From contig LT599018.1 in NCBI GenBank assembly GCA_900079685.1, forward strand, positions 489,012 through 553,011: a stretch of DNA of 64,000 nucleotides. The letters run 5' to 3'. Numbering within the stretch: position 1 is the stretch's first letter; each line of letters begins with the position of its first letter. The notes beneath the pieces were generated by a model. The model saw only the letters and a program-made list of their open reading frames with translations. It made no database searches and was not told the origin of the DNA. The position numbers were made by a program, and so were the translations under genes. Positions 45,865-54,102 of the stretch are shown here, one piece after another. The stretch is from an uncultured delta proteobacterium. GTDB lineage: Bacteria; Desulfobacterota; Desulfovibrionia; Desulfovibrionales; Desulfovibrionaceae.

Positions 45865-45931
45865 CATATTCCCCCGGAGGGTGGGGGGCGGTCGTCAGAC
45901 CAGCCGCCCCCCCGCCCTTTGGGGGAATATG
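45865..45931. repeat. 67-base GC-rich hairpin
   Basis: CATATTCCCCC (45865-45875) and GGGGGAATATG (45921-45931) enclose further pairing between a G-rich run (45876-45891) and a C-rich run (45904-45920). It stands upstream of the HicB-like gene and downstream of the relaxase gene. Confidence 0.7.
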
Positions 45932-46235
45932 CGTAATCGTCAGGCCCGGAGGGCCATACCACTAAGTATTTTCATCCGCCTGCCGGGTATCGCGGGGCTG
46001 CTTGGAATGGAGGGGCTTGTTATGTGTGACAACCGCAGGAGCGCAGCGACGAGGATTGGCGCACATAATGCGCGTCCCGCGCACCCCGGAATGGAGAGCG
46101 GACCCGCGCCTTTTGTTTTCGGCTGTTCCGGCCTGAAAAGATTCAGGGTCCGGCAACAAAAGTTGACGGCAGATCCTCCGCGCAATTCCAAAGCGCCCGG
46201 TGGCTCTGCCGTGACCATGACTGAAAAAACGGTTT
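45932..46235. other. Gene-free stretch after relaxase gene
   Basis: About 300 GC-rich bases without a supported frame. It contains a second stem (CTTTTGTT...AACAAAAG, about 46112-46165, with an inner CCTGA/TCAGG) and, at 46224-46242, a short GGTAAAAACC stem followed on the minus strand by T6, the likely terminator of traI. Confidence 0.5.
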
Positions 46236-47984
46236 TTACCGCGACAATCCCTTGTTCCTGCGTTTTTCTTCTGGAAGTGTGGCCGGTCGGCCATCATCAG
46301 GGGAATGCCCCGAGCCCGGAAAATCCGGGCCCGGGAGCGGAGTGGATTTTTCCGGTTCCCGGCTGTCGAAGACAATCCGGCCCCGGTCGGATATGGTTCT
46401 GGTTCCCCATTTTTTGCGGGCGTATGCTTGGGCCAGCTTGACCGCTGTTTCGTCCAGGGGAGAAAAGTTGATTTCCTGACCGGCGTCGCGGACAACACCG
46501 CCGCCCGCCAACTCGAAAATGACGGTTCCTTTCTTGGTCACTCTCCGGGCCGGGTCCATCAGCTCCTTGTCCGGGATTTTCAGCCGCAGTTCCTTAATGA
46601 CTTCATCCATGCGGAGATACGCTTTCAGGCGGTTGCGGTTATGGCGGGCAAGGTCGGTATCCGCGACGACCGTCATGTTTTTTCCGGCATAATCCGCCCG
46701 CAACTCCAACATTTCACGGTAGGGAATAACCGATCTGTCGTTCTCGTGGATGGGCGCGGGCGTGTTGGCGTCAGGACCAAAGTGTTCTTCTCGCGCCCGG
46801 AGAACGCCAAGCGCGGCCCGGTTTCCAAGCTCGGCCTGTTGAATCAGAAATTGCGGCCAATCAAGGTACGGATTATCCGCGTGGTACTGGTCGCGCTCGG
46901 TGTAATGGCTCAGACGGACAGCGGCGATTTCCTCTTTCTCTTTCTGGCGGGCGAACTGCGCCAGGCTGCGCCGGTTCCGCTTGTGGATGGAGAGCGCGGC
47001 GACTTGGTCCTGCTTCGCGGCCCATTTCGCCCGGATGGCCTCAATGTCTTCCTTTTGCCGTGCCTTGAGCGCTTCCAGCCCTTCAATGCGGGCTTCAATG
47101 TACCTGTCGCATTCGGCACGGAGGGCTTCACAGGCCGGGGAGCGCTGGATTGGCTTGCCGCTGTACCGGGCAAGCTCCGGGGGGGCAAGGTCCGGGTCCG
47201 GCTGCTCAAACTCTCCGAATCGTTTGACAAGATTCCCCTTGGATATGGAACGGTCAAGAGCGCTGGCTTTCAGGCCGTGGTTGGCGTGAATGTTGACCAG
47301 CGCGAAGCCGTTGGCCTTCGCCCGCAGCGCAAGGCCGTACTGTTTCAAGAGCCGGTGCGCGTCCTGCCATGTTTCGGCGGCTTTCAGGCCGCCCATGATG
47401 GCCGGTTTGTGTTCCTCGACATAGGAAGCGAAAGACTGTTTGCCCTGATGCTTTTCGACGGCGCAGGCTTTTTCGTTGGCGCGGCCAGGCCGGTCCCGGT
47501 CCTTGCCGTTGTCGATGCGAAGGCCGTATTCTTTCTCCAGAGCGCGGCACAGGGCGTCGCGTTTGTCGAAGTCGCCGAAAGGCTCATGCCGGGTGTAGCG
47601 CTCGGGATGAATGAGGTTGTAGGCGACATGCAGGTGCATGTTTTCGGTGTCGGTATGAACGGCGCAATGCCGCTGATGGTCTGCAAGGCCCAAACAGTCG
47701 GCAAAGCGCCGTTCTATTTCCCGCAGGATTTTTGGGGTCAGCAGATGTTCGTCCTCGGGCCGAAAAGAAACTATCAGGTGATAGCTCTTGCTTTTTTCTG
47801 ACCGGGTGTGCATGCGCTGAACGTCTGTCGCCTCCCTGATCGTCTCCCTGTAATCGTCACTCCCCATACCGCCGACGCACCACATGATAGAAGGAGCGCG
47901 GCCCTTTTCCTCGCCCGCGATATACCGGGCGAGTCTGGCGTAGTTATCATGCTCCGGCGCTATGGAGATATGGCGGCTTATCAC
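46236..47984 (-). CDS. traI: Relaxase TraI (MOBP type)
   Basis: 582 residues. The N-terminal domain has the likely catalytic Tyr at about 21 (LARYIAGEE) and the three-His metal motif HTDTENMHLHVAYN with His 110, 117 and 119, as in RP4 TraI. A long helical, charged region follows and no helicase domain is present. The enzyme nicks the transfer origin and is carried into the recipient bound to the DNA end. The GTG start overlaps the traJ stop (GTGA). This confirms the transfer system as MOBP. Confidence 0.92.
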   Translation of the reverse strand: MISRHISIAPEHDNYARLARYIAGEEKGRAPSIMWCVGGMGSDDYRETIREATDVQRMHTRSEKSKSYHLIVSFRPEDEHLLTPKILREIERRFADCLGLADHQRHCAVHTDTENMHLHVAYNLIHPERYTRHEPFGDFDKRDALCRALEKEYGLRIDNGKDRDRPGRANEKACAVEKHQGKQSFASYVEEHKPAIMGGLKAAETWQDAHRLLKQYGLALRAKANGFALVNIHANHGLKASALDRSISKGNLVKRFGEFEQPDPDLAPPELARYSGKPIQRSPACEALRAECDRYIEARIEGLEALKARQKEDIEAIRAKWAAKQDQVAALSIHKRNRRSLAQFARQKEKEEIAAVRLSHYTERDQYHADNPYLDWPQFLIQQAELGNRAALGVLRAREEHFGPDANTPAPIHENDRSVIPYREMLELRADYAGKNMTVVADTDLARHNRNRLKAYLRMDEVIKELRLKIPDKELMDPARRVTKKGTVIFELAGGGVVRDAGQEINFSPLDETAVKLAQAYARKKWGTRTISDRGRIVFDSREPEKSTPLPGPDFPGSGHSPDDGRPATLPEEKRRNKGLSR

Positions 47985-48310
47985 GTTATCCTGTCTATAA
48001 GAGCTTGAATGGAGCGCTGTCGCTCGTCGATCTGGCGCAACAGGCGCGATACTTCGGCGCGGTCCGCCGCTTCCGCAGCAATGGCTTGCTTCAGCAAACC
48101 GCCGATATTACCAAGTAATCCTTTCAGTCTGCGGAGTTCCAGACGTTCCTCAACGTGCTCAAGGCTTTTCACCGGCTGGCCGGTGCTGACCAACTTCAGG
48201 AATTTTGACCGGGATATTCGCGCCCGTCTGGCGCTGGCCGTCACTGCCTCGTATTCCTCCGGCGTCAGGTATGCCGTGATTCCTTTCAACCGTGCGGTTT
48301 GCCTTGCCAT
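47981..48310 (-). CDS. traJ: Relaxosome accessory protein TraJ
   Basis: 109 residues. A ribbon-helix-helix start (RLKGITAYLTPEEYEAVTAS followed by RISRSKFLKLVS) and a long helical C terminus (LKGLLGNIGGLLKQAIAA) fit TraJ/MobC proteins, which bind beside the nick site and recruit TraI. ATG 48310 has AAAGAGG upstream. Its first 152 bases lie inside the end of the lytic-transglycosylase frame. Confidence 0.8.
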   Translation of the reverse strand: MARQTARLKGITAYLTPEEYEAVTASARRARISRSKFLKLVSTGQPVKSLEHVEERLELRRLKGLLGNIGGLLKQAIAAEAADRAEVSRLLRQIDERQRSIQALIDRIT

Positions 48311-48884
48311 GCCTCTTTTCCCCCTCAATCCTCCTTGCTGTATTGTAGATACTCCAGGCATACCGCCGCCCGCGTTCCGGGTCCGGGCTGTGGTAATAGC
48401 CGACCGCCCGCCAGTTCGGCCCGTGCCGTCTCAATTCGTCGGCCAGCAGTTTACGGCACCAGCGCAGATTAACGTCCGGGTCCATCAGGTCTTCGGCGGC
48501 GAAACCATGCTTTCGGGGGTGCTGGATGTTGATTTGTCCAAGGCCGATGTCGATGGACAGTCCAAGGGCGTCAGCCCGTTTTACGAGTCTGCGGCCTTCC
48601 TCTTCGGTTGCCGGGTAGAGCGATTGTAGTTCCACCGTAATTTTTGAAGAGGCGGCGGCGTATTTTAGGCCGAGGGCGTCCAGCTCTCGCCGGATGCGGG
48701 CCGCGTCCTCCGGCGTTGGGGCCGGAAGCGAGATTGTATTGAAACAGATTGCCCGAGGATTGCCCGACGATTCAAAACGGACAATGGCATTGGTCAGCCA
48801 TGCGGGCGGTTCCTGGACGTTGGCGCTGGCGGTCCCACTCTGGAACAGAACGAGGACCAGAGCCAGTGTGCAATATATCTTCAT
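48159..48884 (-). CDS. Lytic transglycosylase (TrbN-like)
   Basis: 241 residues, with signal peptide MKIYCTLALVLVLFQSGTASA. The SLT-type domain has the catalytic Glu in VRFESSGNPRAI and the pocket motif IDIGLGQINIQHP, then VGYYHSPDPERGRRYAW. It opens local gaps in peptidoglycan for the transfer channel, as RP4 TrbN does. Family sequence ends near residue 180; the last ~60 residues are Arg/Gly/Gln-rich and overlap traJ by 152 bases, so they are probably a read-through tail after loss of the natural stop. Confidence 0.85.
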   Translation of the reverse strand: MKIYCTLALVLVLFQSGTASANVQEPPAWLTNAIVRFESSGNPRAICFNTISLPAPTPEDAARIRRELDALGLKYAAASSKITVELQSLYPATEEEGRRLVKRADALGLSIDIGLGQINIQHPRKHGFAAEDLMDPDVNLRWCRKLLADELRRHGPNWRAVGYYHSPDPERGRRYAWSIYNTARRIEGEKRHGKANRTVERNHGIPDAGGIRGSDGQRQTGANIPVKIPEVGQHRPAGEKP

Positions 48885-49550
48885 GGGTTTTCCCCTGTTT
48901 TAGCGTTGAGCAACGCAGTTGCGAATAAGCAGCCTCGCAGAGCCGGTCAGTTTGTGGGTGCGGAAGTACCCTACAAACTCTGTCCGGCCCTTCAGCTTTG
49001 CTGAAACATAGCATATTATCTGCAAAAAATCCGGCTAAAGCCCTGTGTTTGCAGATGATTGAATGTATTTGCAGATGTGTTTGGATGTGTGCGAATGTGT
49101 GAAGATAGCAATAATATCGTTGCATATAGCGACAGTATATTTGCGGTTCGTAGCGTATATTTGTATGAGAGCAGATTTTCCCCCTTATCGGACTGCCTTT
49201 TTGCTTTTTCGGATTTCGGCGATGCCTGGAGTGGAGCCGGTAGCCCTTCTTGAGGCTGATTGTCCGAAGGCTGCCCTTCGGCCCTGTGCTCTTTCTTAAA
49301 ATTCTTGTCTCTTGGTTTATGCGCGACAGGTAGAGGGGCAACCACGCGACACATAAGTTTTTGCCGATAGGGCGCGTACAGGAACGAGCGCGGGGAAAAT
49401 TTTCGGGATTTTGGGTGTGGACGGCATTGAGCGGGAATGGACGGTGGGGAAAATCCGGCTGGACAGCCGGGGGAGTGGAGAGTGCGGCAGCGGGAGCCAG
49501 AAAAAGGAAAAAGCCCGCGCGGAAGTACCGCACGGGCCGGTGCCGGTGTA
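48885..49550. other. Gene-free stretch downstream of repA (candidate origin)
   Basis: About 660 bases without a supported gene. The part 48990-49150 is AT-rich and repeat-laden; the part 49180-49550 is GC-rich and unremarkable. IncFII-type origins lie downstream of repA, which is where this stretch sits. Confidence 0.45.
49018..49077. repeat. Iteron-like TTTGCAGAT repeats
   Basis: TTTGCAGATG at 49048-49057 and 49068-49077, exactly 20 bases apart, with an inverted TTTGCAGAT at 49018-49026. A decayed row of TG-rich copies follows up to about 49110. Confidence 0.6.
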
Positions 49551-50324
49551 TCAGGCGAGTTGTCCGGGGGAGAAGTCCGGGGGGAAGCCAAGCGCCAGAT
49601 TGGTAAGGCGTTGCGCTTCGGGCGGGTCAACGCCCGCCTTTATGAAGTCGCCCCATTTCATGCCCCATACGCGGCGTTGCTCGAACAGTTCTGCGTCCGG
49701 CAGTTTCCGGTGTCTGCGGGGGGAACGCATCATTTTTCCTTTCAGGCGTTCCATCAGGTTCGCCAAGCTTTTGTTGGCCGAGGCGGCTTTTCGCTGAAGC
49801 CGAGCCGTGGCTTTGCGCCGCTCCCGCGCAAGCATTTCGCCAAGGCCGAGATATTCAAAGAAAAGGACCGTCACAACGCGGATTGCCCGAAGGCCCACAT
49901 ACTCGCCCTGGTCGTTGATGCAACGCGGCTGCTCGACCTTCATGAAGCCCGCCGAAACAAGGTCGGCAATGGCTCTTTCACAGCGGCGCTGACTCATGCC
50001 GGAGGATTTGACGAGCGCCGCCATGCTCACGTCCACAAACCCATTATTCAGCGTGGGGGAGCCACAACACATGCTGGCTAAATCGAGGTGGAATAAAATC
50101 GCCTCAATGACGCGCTGGTAGGCTTCCCGCCTTTCGCTACGCCTGACGCGCTTCCCGGCCACACCTAACGCCGGACATTTGCGGGGGTGCCGATACCATA
50201 GTTTGGCGCGTTCCGCCGCGAGTGAGAGGATGCGCGGCAAGCCCCCCTTGCCCTTGCGGAGGGTAACAGCCGCATTCAGGCAGGGCCGACGTGGGTCATG
50301 GCCGCAACGATTCCCGGTTTTCAT
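49551..50324 (-). CDS. RepA-like replication initiator (IncFII-like)
   Basis: 257 basic residues. The middle has a winged-helix-like part: GFVDVSMAALVKSSGMSQRR, CERAIADLVSAGFMKVEQP, then RAIRVVTVLFFEYLGLGEML and an Arg/Lys-rich helix (ARERRKATARLQRKAA). This order resembles IncFII RepA proteins, which bind the origin and start one-way replication. Its presence suggests the element can replicate when excised. I recognise the pattern but cannot align it, so the family is probable rather than certain. Confidence 0.65.
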   Translation of the reverse strand: MKTGNRCGHDPRRPCLNAAVTLRKGKGGLPRILSLAAERAKLWYRHPRKCPALGVAGKRVRRSERREAYQRVIEAILFHLDLASMCCGSPTLNNGFVDVSMAALVKSSGMSQRRCERAIADLVSAGFMKVEQPRCINDQGEYVGLRAIRVVTVLFFEYLGLGEMLARERRKATARLQRKAASANKSLANLMERLKGKMMRSPRRHRKLPDAELFEQRRVWGMKWGDFIKAGVDPPEAQRLTNLALGFPPDFSPGQLA

Positions 50325-50340
50325 CGGGGCGCAAAGGGAA

Positions 50341-50368
50341 GGCAGTTACGGCCTTGACCGTAACTGCC
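50341..50368. promoter_or_regulatory. Perfect 11-bp hairpin in the repA leader
   Basis: GGCAGTTACGG / CCGTAACTGCC around six bases, 17 bases before the repA start on the minus strand and just after the AlpA gene. No T-run follows, so it is more likely a translation-control stem or operator than a terminator. Confidence 0.55.
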
Positions 50369-50388
50369 TGTAGCGGGTTGAAGAAGCA

Positions 50389-50610
50389 CTATTTCGCCGT
50401 TTTACTCTGCTGGCCTTCGGGATTACCAAGGCGCTGCACGAGGTCGACTATATCTTCGGCCTTCCATGCGGTGGAGTTGGGGCCGATTTTGACGGGTTTT
50501 GGATACCTCCCCGACTTGCATCCGTTCCACCAGGAGCTTTTGCTGACCGGGATAAGGGCGAGAACTTGCGGGAGCCTTAAAAAGCCTTGCGGCTGAATGT
50601 TAGTGTCCAT
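50389..50610 (-). CDS. AlpA-family regulator
   Basis: 73 residues from ATG 50610, with a perfect AGGAGG seven bases upstream. The sequence QGFLRLPQVLALIPVSKSSWW followed by GRYPKPVKIGPNSTAWKAEDI is the AlpA/Xis-like winged helix. Such proteins activate integrase genes or direct excision. It is the third AlpA-like gene of the element, together with those at 22490 and 57688. It lies upstream of repA on the same strand. Confidence 0.85.
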   Translation of the reverse strand: MDTNIQPQGFLRLPQVLALIPVSKSSWWNGCKSGRYPKPVKIGPNSTAWKAEDIVDLVQRLGNPEGQQSKTAK

Positions 50611-50880
50611 GAGTACACCTCCTGAATTGTGTCTTTCGGCAAGCGTATCATGGGTTTTTGAAAATAACGGTTTCCGGGCTGCTTCGGCGTTTTGCTCCGC
50701 GTACCTCCGCGTACCTGCCCGTTGCGAAAAAAGTAAAATTTTCGCTTGACGGGGTTGGCGGATGGGACAGGATACTTTTGTATCAGGCTGGATTGACTTG
50801 AAAAAGAAAAACGAAGCGGCCCGGAAATAGTTTTGGGCCACTTCGCTGAATTATACGCCGATAAACGGCTGCAAAGGCAG

Positions 50881-51087
50881 TTATTCGCAGATTTTTTCCA
50901 CCGCCAGAAAGGCGTCGATGGCTTTTTTCAAAGTCAGTGCGGAAGACGCCAAGGCAAGGTATTCCGTAGAGGGTTCCCCCGGATGCGCCAAAAGGCGTTT
51001 TTCGCACACTCTGAATAAAAGGGCTGTCAATTCCCTTGCTTTTTGCTCAAGCTCAATAACGTCTTGGTTTGGGATATGTTCAGCCAT
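50881..51087 (-). CDS. Small hypothetical protein, paralogue of 23226-23456
   Basis: 68 residues starting MAEHIPNQDVIELEQKARE with AAGGAGCGGC before the ATG. It is helical and shares CEK/CER-x-AHP and the following helix with the 76-residue protein at 23226. Unknown function. The DNA between it and the AlpA gene (50611-50880) holds promoter-like AT-rich sequence and a doubled CGCGTACCT. Confidence 0.6.
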   Translation of the reverse strand: MAEHIPNQDVIELEQKARELTALLFRVCEKRLLAHPGEPSTEYLALASSALTLKKAIDAFLAVEKICE

Positions 51088-51176
51088 AGCCGCTCCTTGT
51101 GGCTGTTAAGATAAAAATGCAACTGTCCAAAAACAGCATTATGCCTTTGTAGTATTTTGTTGCCCCAATGTTGTGA

Positions 51177-52172
51177 TCAATGAATATGTTTCCCCCAAAA
51201 ACGGATCGCCTGCTCGAACCACCCTTCAGCATCCGTTCCCACGCCCAGGCCAAAGCCGTGACCGGCATTTCGGAATTTGAGATACTCCACCTCGATCCCC
51301 GCTTCACGCATGGCCTGGACACGTTTTTCAACGGTTGCAATATTCACGATGCGATCATTCGCGCTCACCGTGACAAAGGTTGGGGGGTCACTTTTGGAAA
51401 AGGCCGAATGTCCCGTGTAGGCCATAACTATGGTGGACGGGTCGGGGAGATTGCCGTCGCCGAATCCGGCAGCGCCGTGTGAACCGATATAGGCCACCAT
51501 CCTTGCGCCTGCCGAACTACCCCAGAGCGAATAATTTTCCGTGCTTACGCCAAGGGCTTCGGCATTGGCGAGAATATACGACAACGAAGCCGCAAGATCG
51601 TTGGTGGCAATATTGCCGCCTTGCCCGACCCGATAGCGGAGAACAAAGGCGTTGAAGCCCTTTTTGCTCAGCTCCATCGCATAGGGGAAACCTTCGTGGA
51701 CAGAACCCACATAAGAGAACCCGCCGCCGGGGCAGATCACGGCAAAAGGCGCACCAGACTCGCCACGGAAGAAAAACAGCCCGGTTGATGCCTTTGTCGG
51801 GTCGGATTGCTTTTGCTGCTCCGAATAGAAATTATAGAAGATTGTTTTTCCTGCGGAGACATCGTCAACCATATGATTGAGTCCGGCCAGAACTGTGTTT
51901 ACATCCACAAAACCATGATAAGGCAATAAGGAATGAATACGGTTTATAGGCAGGCTCTGGTTGGAAGAGTCACCATCCCGCGTCAGCAGATGTTGGCCGA
52001 AACCCTTGAATGCCGGATGCTCCATGAGCATCTGGATGGTGTCACAGGCTTTTATATGGGGGTATTTATTCATGTCATCCGCTGCCCGCGCCGATTTCAT
52101 TGAGAGTTGGAGCGCCAGTATGGCTGCCAACAAGAAGGCAATCCGCCAGAAAAACAGACACGATTTCAGCAT
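51177..52172 (-). CDS. Exported alpha/beta hydrolase (esterase-like)
   Basis: 331 residues with a signal peptide (FFWRIAFLLAAILALQLS, then ARAADD). Alpha/beta hydrolase features: oxyanion region AVICPGGGFSYVG, nucleophile elbow LWGSSAGARM with Ser, Asp in SANDRIVN and the final His in RNAGHGFGLG. It resembles periplasmic acetyl-xylan-esterase/lipase-like proteins; the substrate is unknown. It follows the MBL gene by 15 bases and ends the cargo operon. Confidence 0.85.
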   Translation of the reverse strand: MLKSCLFFWRIAFLLAAILALQLSMKSARAADDMNKYPHIKACDTIQMLMEHPAFKGFGQHLLTRDGDSSNQSLPINRIHSLLPYHGFVDVNTVLAGLNHMVDDVSAGKTIFYNFYSEQQKQSDPTKASTGLFFFRGESGAPFAVICPGGGFSYVGSVHEGFPYAMELSKKGFNAFVLRYRVGQGGNIATNDLAASLSYILANAEALGVSTENYSLWGSSAGARMVAYIGSHGAAGFGDGNLPDPSTIVMAYTGHSAFSKSDPPTFVTVSANDRIVNIATVEKRVQAMREAGIEVEYLKFRNAGHGFGLGVGTDAEGWFEQAIRFWGKHIH

Positions 52173-52187
52173 TGCGCTTTCCCTTTC

Positions 52188-53327
52188 CTATTCGTTTGTC
52201 GCAGAGCCTTCTTTCCACCACTGCGAGAAACGGTGTTCCGTCGAATCGAGTGGAACCGGCTCTCCGATTTTGGGGGTGAGCAAGGGAACCGGTTTTTGCT
52301 CCATTGCCCGCGCAAGCCGGATAAACGGATCATCCCAGGAATGCCGGGCAATCGAGAATTTGCCCGCATGGGCGGGGAGAAGCGATCCGGCCTGAAGGTC
52401 TGCCGTGGCCTGCACAGCGTCTTCCGGCATCATGTGAACGTAACGCCACGCCTCGTTGTATTGGCCGCTGTCGAGCACGGCCAGATCGAAGCCGCTGAAC
52501 GCCTCCCCGGCCTCCCTAAAGTGGGAGCCATAGCCGCTGTCACCGCTGACATAAATTTTGCGGTTCGCACTGGTCAGGGCGTAGGCAGCCCACAAGCTCT
52601 TGTTACGGGTGAGTGTTCTTCCGGAATAATGCCTGGCAGGAAGCGCATGAATTCGCAAATCGTTTTTCAGATTCAGATATTCATTCCAATCCAGTTCAAG
52701 GATTGTGGACGGCTCAAAGCCCCACCGCTCGAAGTGCGCTCCAACGCCCAGAGGGCAGACTACTTTGGCAATTTTCCCCTTGAGCTTCATCACCGTGGGA
52801 TAATCAAGATGATCCCAATGATCGTGCGTGATCAAAAGGACGTCGATGCCCGGCATATCATCAGGGGTATACACATTTGTTCCCTGGAACGCTTCATTGG
52901 CAAAGGGAACCGGAGCAGCATTATCGCTGAAAACCGGATCAATCAGAATCGCATGACCGGCGAGCTGCATGTAAAAGGAAGAGTGGCCAAGCCAGATTAC
53001 CAGGTCTTCATACCTGTCCAGACATGCCAGGTTCGTTTTGACCGAAGGGATGGGCTTTTCCGGGCGTGGGCGGTCTTTTTCCGCTGTAAGCGCCCGGAAC
53101 AACCCTTTTATCACGCCACCCTTGTTGCTGGTGGAGGTGGGGATCGGCTCCAGGTTGCGGAATTCGCCGTCACGATAGTTTGGTGAGGCTTCAATTTTTT
53201 GAAGTCTGGCTCCCTCCGGGAAGGCTCCGAATTTTGCAGTGTGCATGTAGCCGTAGCCACCGCCGAAAAGAACAGCCGCAAGCAGTACAAGCCCGGTAAG
53301 CATTTTGAGGAGCCGCCTTTTTATCAT
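52188..53327 (-). CDS. Membrane-anchored MBL-fold hydrolase
   Basis: 379 residues: an N-terminal anchor (LLKMLTGLVLLAAVLFGGGY), then a metallo-beta-lactamase fold with LGHSSFYMQLAGHAILIDPV, the metal site THDHWDHLD, LPARHYSG, VSGDSGYG and a last His in LPAHAGKF. This is the UlaG/NAPE-PLD-like group (HxHxDH with a long lead-in), which cleaves phosphodiester or lactone bonds. The substrate is unknown. It stands between the flavoprotein and the hydrolase genes. Confidence 0.87.
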   Translation of the reverse strand: MIKRRLLKMLTGLVLLAAVLFGGGYGYMHTAKFGAFPEGARLQKIEASPNYRDGEFRNLEPIPTSTSNKGGVIKGLFRALTAEKDRPRPEKPIPSVKTNLACLDRYEDLVIWLGHSSFYMQLAGHAILIDPVFSDNAAPVPFANEAFQGTNVYTPDDMPGIDVLLITHDHWDHLDYPTVMKLKGKIAKVVCPLGVGAHFERWGFEPSTILELDWNEYLNLKNDLRIHALPARHYSGRTLTRNKSLWAAYALTSANRKIYVSGDSGYGSHFREAGEAFSGFDLAVLDSGQYNEAWRYVHMMPEDAVQATADLQAGSLLPAHAGKFSIARHSWDDPFIRLARAMEQKPVPLLTPKIGEPVPLDSTEHRFSQWWKEGSATNE

Positions 53328-53359
53328 GCTGTTTCCTTACTGGTTATTCTGAAAACGGC

Positions 53360-54004
53360 TCATGAGCCAGGATGCCGGATGCCGTGGAAGTTTGTCAAAA
53401 TCTGTTCCTCTTTTTCAGGGAACGGCACTCCGGCGGCAATCCCGGCCTCCTTACAGCGCAGGAACCAAGCCATATTGCGCCCAAGGTTCCGCATAATCTG
53501 CAAGCCTTCCAAATCTTGTCGTACGTCTTCCGGGGTGAAGCCATGCACCATGTTCCAGTAGGAAGATGCAATTATGGGCATCTGGCAGATGGTGAAATAC
53601 TTGTTCAGTTGGTCAAATGTGGCGGTAGTTCCGGCCCGACGAGCGGAAACTACTGCCGCAGCGGGTTTCAGATGGAACATGCTTCTTTCCGGACAGAAAA
53701 AAGCCCTGTCCATAAACGAGGTGATGCTTCCGGTTGCCGAAGAGAAATATACGGGGGAGCCGAACACAAAACCGTCAGTTTCCCGCGCCATCTCCACAAA
53801 GTCGTTCACAATGTCGTTGATGGCGCACCGGCCCGGCTTCTGTTGGCATTTGAAGCAGGCAATACAGCCGGAAATGGGCTTTTTCCCCAACTGGAATATG
53901 TGCGTTTCGATTCCTTCCTTGTTCAAGGTTTCCGCTACTTCGCTCAAAGCGGTAAATGTACAGCCTTGAGCGTTCGGACTGCCGTTAACCAGTAATACTT
54001 TCAT
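53360..54004 (-). CDS. Flavodoxin-like NAD(P)H-dependent oxidoreductase
   Basis: 214 residues from ATG 54004, with AGGAG eight bases upstream. The FMN-binding start MKVLLVNGSPNAQGCTFTAL and the loop FGSPVYFSSATGSITSF are clear. CIACFKCQQKPGRC has the Cys spacing of iron-sulfur flavoproteins. Enzymes of this group reduce quinones, nitro groups or chromate with NAD(P)H and FMN. First gene of the minus-strand cargo operon. Confidence 0.88.
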   Translation of the reverse strand: MKVLLVNGSPNAQGCTFTALSEVAETLNKEGIETHIFQLGKKPISGCIACFKCQQKPGRCAINDIVNDFVEMARETDGFVFGSPVYFSSATGSITSFMDRAFFCPERSMFHLKPAAAVVSARRAGTTATFDQLNKYFTICQMPIIASSYWNMVHGFTPEDVRQDLEGLQIMRNLGRNMAWFLRCKEAGIAAGVPFPEKEEQILTNFHGIRHPGS

Positions 54005-54102
54005 CGTATTCTCCTCATTGTTGGGGGCTATCCATGTGACCGACCCGGAGTTGCCGGGCCGGTCGTGAAAAGAGCATTGAGCTATCCTGACATAACGCAA
54101 GA

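Noticed and set aside
46305-47801. 498-residue plus-strand frame opposite traI
   Set aside because: Shadow of the relaxase, whose catalytic Tyr and three-His motif are on the minus strand.
49016-49630. Overlapping minus-strand frames between repA and the lytic transglycosylase
   Set aside because: No homology-like segments, no ribosome-binding site; repeats point to a non-coding origin-like region.
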